Origin: Clostridiales bacterium
GTDB lineage: Bacteria; Bacillota; Clostridia; Peptostreptococcales; Anaerovoracaceae
NCBI GenBank assembly: GCA_009778945.1
Contig: WRFF01000014.1
Coordinates: forward strand, 1-18,032
Reading direction: 5' to 3'
Length of the DNA stretch: 18,032 nt
The notes beneath the pieces are model-generated. The model saw only the letters and a program-made list of their open reading frames with translations. It ran no database searches and was not told the DNA's origin. Of the stretch, positions 1-6,661 are shown piece by piece. Position 1 is the stretch's first letter; each line of letters begins with the position of its first letter. A program made the position numbers and the translations under genes.

Positions 1-16
1 AACTCGATTGAGGGGG

Positions 17-44
17 AGCGCAAAATTTTTTACAAGCGCAAAAT
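17..44. repeat. Short direct repeat upstream of the esterase promoter
   Basis: AGCGCAAAAT occurs at 17-26 and again at 35-44, exactly 18 bp apart, just upstream of the proposed -35 box of the esterase gene. A repeated 10-mer here could be a tandem activator or repressor site. No protein can be assigned, and with only two copies chance is possible. Confidence 0.3.
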
Positions 45-52
45 CCTTTCAC

Positions 53-80
53 TTGGTTTAAGCAGAGAAGATGTTATACT
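53..80 (+). promoter_or_regulatory. Probable promoter of the esterase gene
   Basis: A TTGGTT -35-like box (53-58) and a TATACT -10 box (75-80) are separated by 16 bp, followed by about 45 nt of leader before the ATG at 130. The -10 is good and the -35 is weak (four of six match TTGACA), so an activator acting at the direct repeat just upstream is conceivable. A GGATGGAG ribosome binding site sits very close to the start codon. Confidence 0.45.
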
Positions 81-129
81 ACGGGTGAAAAAATATTTTG
101 CACTAACAAGCAGTTATGGATGGAGCTGA

Positions 130-1797
130 ATGACTTCAACACAAATCGTCCAAACGACGTACGGCGCGGTAAGAGGCGAGCGCAGGGACGGCGTGAGCAT
201 CTGGCGCGGGATTCCGTACGCCGCGTCTCCGGCCGGTAGCCAGCGCTTTCAAAAACCGCAGCCGCCGGAACGGTGGAAGGGGGTGCGCGGCGCGATGGCG
301 TTCGGCCCCGCGTGTCCGCAGAGTTCACGCATGATCGGGCGCGGAGCGGTCCCGAATGTATCGGAAGACTGCCTGACGCTGAATATCTGGTCGCCTGCGG
401 CAGATAATATGACCCCGGCAACAGGCAGCAGAAAATTGCGCCGGTCTTTGCGCCAATCTGCTTTGTTGCCGAAAGCCTTACATACTACCGGTATGCGCGG
501 TTCCGGCGCCTCGCATATTGGCGCAAATCCTCGGCGCTTTGTTCCTGTTGTCTGTTGCCGAGGTCATAAAAAGCGGGCGGTCCTGTTCTATATCCACGGC
601 GGCTCCTTCAGCGAAGGGACGGGCAGCGATAAGGAATACGAAGGGACGGACCTGGCGCGTGAAGGCGACGTGGTCGTCGTCACGATGAACTACCGTCTGG
701 GCGCTTTCGGTTTTATGAATTTCACGTTTTTGGACGAACGGTTCGCGGCGAACTGCGGCCTTTGGGACATCCTCGCCGCCCTGCGCTGGGTGCACGAAAA
801 TATCGGCGCATTCGGCGGCGATCCGGACAATGTGACGATGTGCGGCCAGTCCGCCGGCGGGATATGCGCGTGTATCCTGTCTATGCAGGATGAGGCGCGC
901 AGCTATATAAAGCGGGCTATTATGATGAGCGGCGTGCCGACGCTGCTGCATACGGAAGAGCAGTCGCGACAGATCGCACGCGATTTTCTGGATTTTCTGG
1001 GCATTACGGATGCGGAAGGCCTGCTCGCGATATCGGAGGAAACTCTCGCAAAACGGCAAAATGAGTTTGCGGACGCCGGTCTGGGGGTAGCGGCGTTCGC
1101 GCCGTGTCTGGAACGCGAAATGATCAGTCAGTATCCGATACGGTTGGCGCGGGAAGGCGCAGCGCCGGAAATCCCGATGCTGGTCGGCACCACGCGGGAG
1201 GAAATGTCTATTGTCCTGGAGCCCATTCTTTCCGGAATTGTGGACATCAACGATCTGCGAAAAGAAAGCTTAAAGGCCGAAAAAGAAGAAACCATAGAGC
1301 GGATCAAAGAAACCTATGAAAAAATTTACGGAAAACACGGAAGGCGCGGAAGAGCGATCAATATTTCGGACTATGTGTTCCGTCTCCCCTGCGTATGGTT
1401 TGCGCAGGCGCGCAGCGGGAATTCAAAGACGTGGATGTACCGTTTCGATTATGAGACGTTCGGTATGCGTATTTCCAGGCTGCATGCGTTCCACTCCAGC
1501 GACGTTCCGTTTTTGTTCGGAAATTTCGGAGTCGGCCATGCGCGGCTCATGCTGCTGCTCACGCCCGTGAAAAAAGATGTCCGCAAAGTGCATCGGGAAG
1601 TACGCGGTGATTTCCTGATGTTTATGAAAGAAGGTACGCTCCCCTGGGAAACCTGCGAGGAAGAAGGTGGGCCGGCCAAATGCTATGCGCATCATACCAT
1701 CATAGAGCCGGCTGTCCCACCCGAGATCATGCGGGCGTACAACGATGCCGATTTCAAACGCAGATGTCTGGCGGGCGAGCCTGTCGCGATCCGGTAG
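130..1797 (+). CDS. Type B carboxylesterase (para-nitrobenzyl esterase-like) with an in-frame 53-residue insertion
   Basis: Alpha/beta-hydrolase of the cholinesterase/type B carboxylesterase family, predicted to hydrolyse carboxylic esters; 555 residues with no visible signal peptide, so probably cytoplasmic. The family block SEDCLTLNIW lies near residues 78-87, the oxyanion-hole motif HGG at 156-158 and the nucleophile elbow GQSAGG with Ser241. The acid is probably Glu358 (GTTREE) and the catalytic His is H455 in AFHSSDVPFLFGN. Residues 94-146 are encoded entirely by a palindromic element and have no counterpart in the family. Without them the chain reads AADN-KKRAVLFYIHGG and has the usual length of about 500. 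The insertion lies in the loop just before the strand carrying HGG, so folding may or may not tolerate it. An upstream ATG at 116 is out of frame; the chosen ATG has a GGAG four bases before it. Natural substrate unknown. Family assignment is secure, activity is not. Confidence 0.9.
   Translation: MTSTQIVQTTYGAVRGERRDGVSIWRGIPYAASPAGSQRFQKPQPPERWKGVRGAMAFGPACPQSSRMIGRGAVPNVSEDCLTLNIWSPAADNMTPATGSRKLRRSLRQSALLPKALHTTGMRGSGASHIGANPRRFVPVVCCRGHKKRAVLFYIHGGSFSEGTGSDKEYEGTDLAREGDVVVVTMNYRLGAFGFMNFTFLDERFAANCGLWDILAALRWVHENIGAFGGDPDNVTMCGQSAGGICACILSMQDEARSYIKRAIMMSGVPTLLHTEEQSRQIARDFLDFLGITDAEGLLAISEETLAKRQNEFADAGLGVAAFAPCLEREMISQYPIRLAREGAAPEIPMLVGTTREEMSIVLEPILSGIVDINDLRKESLKAEKEETIERIKETYEKIYGKHGRRGRAINISDYVFRLPCVWFAQARSGNSKTWMYRFDYETFGMRISRLHAFHSSDVPFLFGNFGVGHARLMLLLTPVKKDVRKVHREVRGDFLMFMKEGTLPWETCEEEGGPAKCYAHHTIIEPAVPPEIMRAYNDADFKRRCLAGEPVAIR
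408..568. mobile_element. Palindromic MITE-like element with TA duplication, inserted in frame in the esterase gene
   Basis: The two ends are inverted repeats. Positions 408-431 match the reverse complement of 545-568 at 21 of 24 positions (TATGACC, then CGGCAACAG, and so on). Similarity continues inward, with TTTGCGCCAAT followed by TGC on both arms (447-461 and 513-527, 14 of 15). The whole element can therefore fold into a long hairpin, with a small CATAC/GTATG hairpin near the centre. Taking TA (408-409 and 567-568) as target duplication gives a 157-bp element plus 2 bp, i.e. 159 bp or 53 codons. Excision restores a normal esterase frame, which is strong evidence that this is an insertion. 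It encodes no transposase. TA duplication and size fit a non-autonomous Tc1/mariner- or IS630-type MITE; this family placement is inference. Confidence 0.85.
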
Positions 1798-1863
1798 GAT
1801 AATTGTCACCGGCGACAAGTACAGAAACTCATTCGAATCTGCGAATCTAAAAATATCCTATAG

Positions 1864-1884
1864 TAAATTTCAAGCAGTAATGTT
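1864..1884 (+). repeat. Shared upstream block, copy A (sugar operon)
   Basis: TAAATTTCAAGCA at 1864-1876, one variable base, then TAATGTT to 1884. Copy B at 8576-8596 is identical at 20 of 21 positions, and both continue with gapped similarity (CGTTTT, TAGT, then TCG). This copy ends 47 bp upstream of the -35 box of the sugar operon. It could be a binding site for a regulator common to the sugar operon and the aldolase gene, or a relic of a small repeat; the sequence does not decide. The region 1798-2006 is markedly AT-rich and holds no gene. Confidence 0.6.
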
Positions 1885-1931
1885 GGCGTTTTGTAGTACT
1901 TCGTTTAGTAAAAGCAAAAATTGTAGATATA

Positions 1932-1960
1932 TTGTATTGCAATGCAATATAAAATATAAT
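1932..1960 (+). promoter_or_regulatory. Promoter of the maltodextrin operon
   Basis: TTGTAT (1932-1937) and a perfect TATAAT (1955-1960) are separated by 17 bp, placing the transcription start near 1967 and giving a leader of about 40 nt that ends in an AGGAGG ribosome binding site (1996-2001) five bases before the ATG. A 15-bp palindrome overlaps the -35 box and spacer. AATCTTTGT is repeated at 1958-1966 and 1976-1984. Confidence 0.7.
1935..1949. promoter_or_regulatory. Palindromic operator candidate in the sugar operon promoter
   Basis: TATTGCA-A-TGCAATA is a perfect palindrome with arms of seven around a single central base. It overlaps the last three bases of the -35 box and most of the spacer, the classic position for a repressor that blocks RNA polymerase. 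It lacks the central CG of typical LacI/MalR or CcpA sites. No LacI-type regulator is encoded in this window, so the protein that reads it is unknown. Confidence 0.5.
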
Positions 1961-2006
1961 CTTTGTAGTAAGTTGAATCTTTGTTTAATATATATAGGAG
2001 GTTATC

Positions 2007-3353
2007 ATGAGAAGAAAGAAATTTGCAGGGATCATAGCGATCGTATTGTGTATCGCTTTCGCCCTGTCAGCATGCGGCGGAGGTTCCACCGGCGGCGGTA
2101 CGGCCCCGGGCGGATCCCCGGGCGGCGGATCCCCAGGCACAGGCGGCGGACAGGCCGCCGCAGGTGCAGTGTATTATTTGAATTTTAAGCCGGAGGCGGA
2201 TCAGCAGTGGCAGGCTCTCGCCAAAGTCTACACCCAGCAGACGGGCGTGCCGGTGACGGTGATCACGGCCGCTTCCGGCCAGTATGAGACGACATTGAAG
2301 TCCGAAATGGCCAAGAGTTCACCGCCCACGCTTTTCCAGGTGAACGGGCCGGTCGGTCTCGCGAGCTGGAAAGATTATTGCTATGATTTGACCAACAGCA
2401 AGGTTCTCGGCGAACTCACCAACGATGAATTCGCGCTGAAAAACGGCAGCGAAGTGGCAGGTATTGCGTATGTCATCGAATCGTATGGCATTATCTACAA
2501 CAAAGCTCTGCTTTCAAAGGCCGGTTATACGCAGGACGACATTAAGAGTTTCGCGGATTTGAAAAAGGTTTCGGACGACATCACCGCCCGTAAAGCCCAG
2601 CTGGGTTTCTCCGCCTTTACATCCGCCGGAATGGATTCGTCGTCGTCCTGGCGCTACACGACCCATTTGGCCAATCTCCCGATCTACTATGAATACAAGG
2701 CGGACGGCATCGGTTCCTCCCCTGCGATAAAGGGCACGTATCTGCCGAACTTCAAGAATATTTGGGATCTGTATATCAATGACGCTACCGTGAGTCCCAA
2801 ATTGCTGAGCACAAAGACCGCGGACGACGCCGTGGCGGAATTCACCACCGGACAAGGTGTGTTCTACCAGAACGGCACTTGGGCCTATAACGATATTAAA
2901 GCGATCGGTGATGATAATCTCGGAATGCTGCCCGTCTACATCGGCGCGCCCGGAGAGGATAAACAGGGATTGTGCACCGGCACCGAAAATTATTGGTGCG
3001 TGAATAAAAATGCAAAGCCGGAAGACATTCAGGCCACGCTCGATTTCCTGTATTGGTGCGTGACCTCCCCCGAGGGAACCAAAGCGCTGTGCAATGACAT
3101 GGGCTTCACGATTCCTTTCAAGGACAACCTTCCGACTACAAACCTGCTGGTGAAAATAGCCAACGACTACTTAGCCAACGGCTATACCCCCGTATCGTGG
3201 AACTTCACGACGATGCCGTCCGAGACATGGAAGAGTGACCTCGGCTCGGCGATGACGGCCTACGCTGCGGGCACGGGCGGTTGGGACGCTGTCAAGACCG
3301 CTTTTGTCGACAACTGGGCAAAAGAATACCAATTGGCAAACAGCGGCAACTGA
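2007..3353 (+). CDS. Extracellular sugar-binding lipoprotein of a CUT1 ABC importer
   Basis: Family 1 solute-binding protein (448 residues) that captures an oligosaccharide outside the membrane and delivers it to the two permeases encoded next. Residues 1-23 form a lipoprotein signal: a positive start (MRRKK), a hydrophobic core and the lipobox LSAC with the lipidated Cys23. A flexible Gly/Ser/Pro linker follows to about residue 52 and would tether the binding domain to the membrane. The mature part (QQWQALAKVYTQQTGVPVTV and onward) is typical of maltose/multiple-sugar binding proteins. It is first in the operon, behind a strong promoter and an AGGAGG site, and a stable stem-loop follows its stop codon, consistent with high expression. 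The neighbouring amylomaltase argues for maltodextrins or other alpha-glucosides, but ligand specificity cannot be read directly. Confidence 0.9.
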   Translation: MRRKKFAGIIAIVLCIAFALSACGGGSTGGGTAPGGSPGGGSPGTGGGQAAAGAVYYLNFKPEADQQWQALAKVYTQQTGVPVTVITAASGQYETTLKSEMAKSSPPTLFQVNGPVGLASWKDYCYDLTNSKVLGELTNDEFALKNGSEVAGIAYVIESYGIIYNKALLSKAGYTQDDIKSFADLKKVSDDITARKAQLGFSAFTSAGMDSSSSWRYTTHLANLPIYYEYKADGIGSSPAIKGTYLPNFKNIWDLYINDATVSPKLLSTKTADDAVAEFTTGQGVFYQNGTWAYNDIKAIGDDNLGMLPVYIGAPGEDKQGLCTGTENYWCVNKNAKPEDIQATLDFLYWCVTSPEGTKALCNDMGFTIPFKDNLPTTNLLVKIANDYLANGYTPVSWNFTTMPSETWKSDLGSAMTAYAAGTGGWDAVKTAFVDNWAKEYQLANSGN

Positions 3354-3363
3354 TTTGCCAGTT

Positions 3364-3389
3364 CACGGCGGGCGGAAACGCCCGCCGTG
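3364..3389 (+). other. Intercistronic stem-loop after the binding-protein gene
   Basis: CACGGCGGGCG (3364-3374) pairs perfectly with 3379-3389 around a GAAA tetraloop, forming an 11-bp GC-rich hairpin starting ten bases after the stop codon. There is no T-run, so it is unlikely to be a complete terminator. Similar hairpins after binding-protein genes of other sugar operons protect the upstream mRNA and keep the lipoprotein in excess over the permeases; the same role is inferred here. Confidence 0.7.
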
Positions 3390-3418
3390 CGTATACTTAT
3401 GTATTGAGGTGATGTCCT

Positions 3419-4261
3419 ATGGATAAGGCTCTTCGACGAAATCTTCCCATTTTCGTGCTGCCCACGCTTGCCGCTTTTATCATCGGTTTTCTCGGGCCGT
3501 TCTTCATGGGGCTGTGGCTTTCTTTCTGTAAATTTACTACCGTGCAGGACGCCACTTTTGTGGGTTTCACAAACTATGTGCGGGCGTTTTCCGACATGAC
3601 GTTCCTGGGCTCTCTCGGATTCACCGCGCTGTTTGCCATCACCAGCCTTGTCCTGATCAACGTGATCGCTTTCGCGCTGGCGATGGCGCTTACGCAAAAA
3701 TTTGCGGGTACGAATATTTTTCGCACGATTTTCTTTATGCCAAACCTGATAGGCGGTATCGTTTTGGGCTATATCTGGCAGTTGATTATCAACGGGGTCC
3801 TTGCGCATTTCAACGCCGCTTTGGCGATTGACGCGAAGTTTGGATTCTGGGGCCTGATCGTCCTCGTCTGCTGGCAGCAGATCGGCTATATGATGATCAT
3901 CTATATCGCGGGGCTGCAGACGATCCCCGGCGATGTGAAAGAAGCCGCCGACATGGACGGCGCTTCGGGCCGGAACCGCCTGTTCCGTGTGACGGTCCCG
4001 ATGATGATGCCGTCCATCACCATCTGCACTTTTCTGACAATCACAAACGGTTTCAAGCTGTTCGACCAGAACCTCGCCCTTACCAACGGAGAGCCCGCGC
4101 GTTCTACGGAAATGCTCGCCTTGAACATCTTCAACACGTTCTACGGCCGCGTCGGTTTTGAAGGCGTGGGGCAGGCAAAAGCTGTTCTGTTCTTTATCCT
4201 GGTGGTCGTGATCGCGTTGATACAGCTTAGAATTACGCGGGAGAAGGAGGTGCAGCAATGA
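3419..4261 (+). CDS. Sugar ABC transporter permease, MalF/UgpA type
   Basis: Integral membrane subunit (280 residues, about six hydrophobic segments) forming half of the translocation channel. The cytoplasmic EAA loop that contacts the ATPase is clear at residues 175-194 (EAADMDGA followed by RLFRVTVPMM). The N-terminus (LPIFVLPTLAAFIIGFLGP) and the pattern GFTNYVRAF are typical of CUT1 permeases of the first type; it is the short form, without the extra N-terminal region of E. coli MalF. The start is set by GAGGTGAT a few bases upstream; an ATG at 3412 leads to an immediate stop. The gene overlaps the next permease by four bases (ATGA), indicating translational coupling. Confidence 0.9.
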   Translation: MDKALRRNLPIFVLPTLAAFIIGFLGPFFMGLWLSFCKFTTVQDATFVGFTNYVRAFSDMTFLGSLGFTALFAITSLVLINVIAFALAMALTQKFAGTNIFRTIFFMPNLIGGIVLGYIWQLIINGVLAHFNAALAIDAKFGFWGLIVLVCWQQIGYMMIIYIAGLQTIPGDVKEAADMDGASGRNRLFRVTVPMMMPSITICTFLTITNGFKLFDQNLALTNGEPARSTEMLALNIFNTFYGRVGFEGVGQAKAVLFFILVVVIALIQLRITREKEVQQ

Positions 4262-5094
4262 GCGCGAAGAGAACAAAGCGGGGCGTCGCGTCCCTCCTGC
4301 TGGCCGTCGCCAGCATCGTTTACGTCTCTCCGCTTTTCATCATATTATTCAATTCCTTCAAGTCGAAGACCTATATCAACCTGTCTCCGTTCAGTCTGCC
4401 GACAAAAGAAACCTTTGCCGGTTGGGAAAATTATCTGGTTGGTATAAATAATTATGGATTCCTGCAAAGCGTGGGCTGGACGCTGATTATCACGGTCGGC
4501 TCCGTCTTTGCGATTTTGCTGTTTTGCTCGATGTTTGCCTGGTTCATAACCAGGACGAAGGCCTGGTATTCAAGGGTCCTGTACCTGCTGTGCATCTTCT
4601 CCATGGTCGTCCCGTTCCAGATGGTCATGTTCACGCTGTCGAAGACGGCGGACACGCTGAATCTGAACACGCCATGGGGCATTATCATCGTCTACCTGGG
4701 ATTCGGCGCGGGCCTCGCGGTGTTCCTGTTCAGCGGTTTCGTCAAGAGCATTCCGCTGGAGGTCGAGGAGGCCGCCACCATCGACGGCTGCGGCCCTCTG
4801 TCCACTTTCTTCCGGGTTGTGCTTCCGATCATGCAGCCCACCTATATCACGGTGGGGATCCTGCAGACAATGTGGATATGGAACGACTTTTTGCTCCCCT
4901 ATCTCGTCCTGGACCAGAAACACTACAAGACAATCTCCATGACGGTTCAAATGATGAGAGGAAGCTTCGGCCGCGTGGATATGGGCGCCATTATGGCATG
5001 CTTAGTCATGGCCGTCATTCCGATGATCATATTCTACCTGGCCGCCCAGAAACATATCATCGAGGGCGTCGCCGCCGGCGCGGTAAAGGGATAA
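4258..5094 (+). CDS. Sugar ABC transporter permease, MalG/UgpE type
   Basis: Second membrane subunit of the importer (278 residues, about six membrane segments). The N-terminal YVSPLFIILFNSFK is the hallmark of the MalG-type partner, and the EAA loop is at 171-190 (EAATIDGCG then FFRVVLPIMQP). WIWNDFLLPYLVL and the basic/hydrophobic C-terminal end (AAQKHIIEGVAAGAVKG) also match the family. The start codon lies inside the end of the previous gene (ATGA overlap) behind a strong AAGGAGGTG site. The stop codon is three bases before the amylomaltase start, so all three genes are co-transcribed. Confidence 0.92.
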   Translation: MSAKRTKRGVASLLLAVASIVYVSPLFIILFNSFKSKTYINLSPFSLPTKETFAGWENYLVGINNYGFLQSVGWTLIITVGSVFAILLFCSMFAWFITRTKAWYSRVLYLLCIFSMVVPFQMVMFTLSKTADTLNLNTPWGIIIVYLGFGAGLAVFLFSGFVKSIPLEVEEAATIDGCGPLSTFFRVVLPIMQPTYITVGILQTMWIWNDFLLPYLVLDQKHYKTISMTVQMMRGSFGRVDMGAIMACLVMAVIPMIIFYLAAQKHIIEGVAAGAVKG

Positions 5095-5097
5095 ATA

Positions 5098-6654
5098 ATG
5101 ACGGAGCGGAATTCAAATCGCTTCGCCCGGTCGGCGGGGATACTGCTTCCTGTCAGCAGCCTGCCTTCCCCTTACGGGATCGGCGCTTTCGGGGAAGCCG
5201 CCTATAAATGGGTGGGCTTCCTGCATGAGGCGAAGCAATGCTATTGGCAGATACTTCCCCTCGTCCCGGTCGGCGACGGGGATAGCCCGTATTCCAGTTT
5301 TTCCGCGTTCGCGGGGAACCCCTTTTTCATCGACTTGGATACGCTGCATGAAGAGGGGCTGTTGGAGCGGGAGGATTATGCGGATATAAGCTGGGGCGCT
5401 TCGGGCAAACGGGTGGATTATGATACCGTCCGCCTCCATAGGGGAGACGTGCTGCGCAAAGCCTTCGCGCGGTTCACGAACGAAGCCGCGCTCGCGGATT
5501 TTGCCGCGCAGGAGTCGTGGTTTGAGGACTACGGCCTCTATATGGCCATAAAGAAAACGCAGGGGATGCGGTCCTGGATCGAATGGGAGGAACCATTGCG
5601 GCTGCGGCGCCCGGACGCCATCGCGAAGGCGCGGGAAGAGCTGGCGGAGGAGATCCGGTTCCATGCTTTTGCGCAATACCAGTTCAGGAAACAATGGCGG
5701 GCCCTGCGCAGTTATGCGAATGGGAAGGGAGTTGAAGTCATAGGCGACATACCGATCTATGTATCTCTGGACAGTGTGGAGGTTTGGGCGAATCCTGAAT
5801 TGTTCCAAGTGGACGAACATGCGAATCTCACCAACGTAGCCGGTTGCCCGCCGGACGGATTTTCTCCCGACGGGCAAATTTGGGGGAATCCTCTCTACGA
5901 TTGGGACAGGATAGAGGAAACGGGCTTCGATTGGTGGATACGGCGGCTGAGGCACAATTTCGAACTCTATGACGTGCTCCGAATTGATCATTTCCGCGGC
6001 CTTGAAAGCTATTTTTCGATCCCTTACGGCGCAGATGACGCCGAAAGCGGACGGTGGATAACCGGTCCCGGCATGCGCTTTATTAACGCCATAAAACAGG
6101 CGCTCCCCGATGCCCGGATCATCGCGGAAAACTTGGGCTTCCCGTCGGACGCCGTGCGCAAACTGCTGGCGGACAGCGGTTATCCGGGCATGAAACTGAT
6201 TCAGGCCGCCTTTGATCCCCGCAGCTCCGAAAACGAAAGCCCGGATTCGTATAAAGAGAATCTGGTGGTTTACCCGGGGACGCACGACAACGATACCGTG
6301 AAAGGCTGGAGCGAAAACGCGCCCCGGTCCGCCGTCAAAAAAGCAATGGACTATTTGGAGGTTCGCTCCGAGAGCGAGCTGCCTCACGCGATGATAGAGC
6401 TGGCTATGCAGTGCAAGGCGGTTTTGGCTATCATCCCGATGCAGGACTGGCTGGGGCTGGGCAGCGAAGCCCGGTTCAATACCCCCTCCACCGTCGGCGG
6501 GAACAACTGGCGCTGGCGCCTTGACAAAACTGCGCTGACATCCCGGCTTGCCGGCTCTATTGCGCAAATGACCGCATTATACGATCGCTGCACGTGTGGA
6601 TCCGGCGCAGCGCCAAGCGGTGATTTTAAAACTGGTATATTGGGAAAGGAGTGA
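5098..6654 (+). CDS. malQ: 4-alpha-glucanotransferase (amylomaltase), GH77
   Basis: Cytoplasmic enzyme that transfers alpha-1,4-glucan segments between maltodextrins and releases glucose. At 518 residues it has the usual length for the compact bacterial form. The N-terminal RSAGILLPVSSLPSPYGIG and the substrate-loop region DSPYSSFSAFAGNPFFIDL are diagnostic. Catalytic residues follow the family pattern: nucleophile Asp297 in RIDHFRG, acid/base Glu344 in AENLG (AEDLG in many relatives), and stabilising Asp397 in GTHDNDT. GNNWRWR near the C-terminus is also conserved. The gene starts three bases after the permease stop and its own stop overlaps the ribosome binding site of the ATPase gene, so it is embedded in the transport operon. 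This embedding is the best evidence that the transported sugar is a malto-oligosaccharide. Confidence 0.95.
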   Translation: MTERNSNRFARSAGILLPVSSLPSPYGIGAFGEAAYKWVGFLHEAKQCYWQILPLVPVGDGDSPYSSFSAFAGNPFFIDLDTLHEEGLLEREDYADISWGASGKRVDYDTVRLHRGDVLRKAFARFTNEAALADFAAQESWFEDYGLYMAIKKTQGMRSWIEWEEPLRLRRPDAIAKAREELAEEIRFHAFAQYQFRKQWRALRSYANGKGVEVIGDIPIYVSLDSVEVWANPELFQVDEHANLTNVAGCPPDGFSPDGQIWGNPLYDWDRIEETGFDWWIRRLRHNFELYDVLRIDHFRGLESYFSIPYGADDAESGRWITGPGMRFINAIKQALPDARIIAENLGFPSDAVRKLLADSGYPGMKLIQAAFDPRSSENESPDSYKENLVVYPGTHDNDTVKGWSENAPRSAVKKAMDYLEVRSESELPHAMIELAMQCKAVLAIIPMQDWLGLGSEARFNTPSTVGGNNWRWRLDKTALTSRLAGSIAQMTALYDRCTCGSGAAPSGDFKTGILGKE

Positions 6655-6661
6655 ATTTAGC

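Noticed and set aside
408..568. Group II or other intron, or sequencing error, as the cause of the extra esterase segment
   Set aside because: The length is far too short for a self-splicing intron, and the inverted repeats and TA flanks fit a transposable element better.
1803..1818. Terminator after the esterase gene
   Set aside because: TTGTC and GACAA flank a CCGG core but with mismatches and no T-run; too weak to call.
3260..4276. Antisense open frame of 338 codons opposite the first permease
   Set aside because: Highly charged His/Arg/Asp-rich translation is the mirror of hydrophobic membrane codons; the sense strand carries a clear EAA-loop permease.
5113..6567. Antisense open frame of 484 codons opposite the amylomaltase gene
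   Set aside because: Shadow of a GC-biased gene with all GH77 catalytic motifs on the other strand; low-quality composition and no start signals.
6596..6661. Upstream extension of the ABC ATPase by 22 codons
   Set aside because: It would overlap the amylomaltase end, lacks a ribosome binding site, and family members start a few residues before the ISVQHVSKVY strand, as the ATG at 6662 gives.
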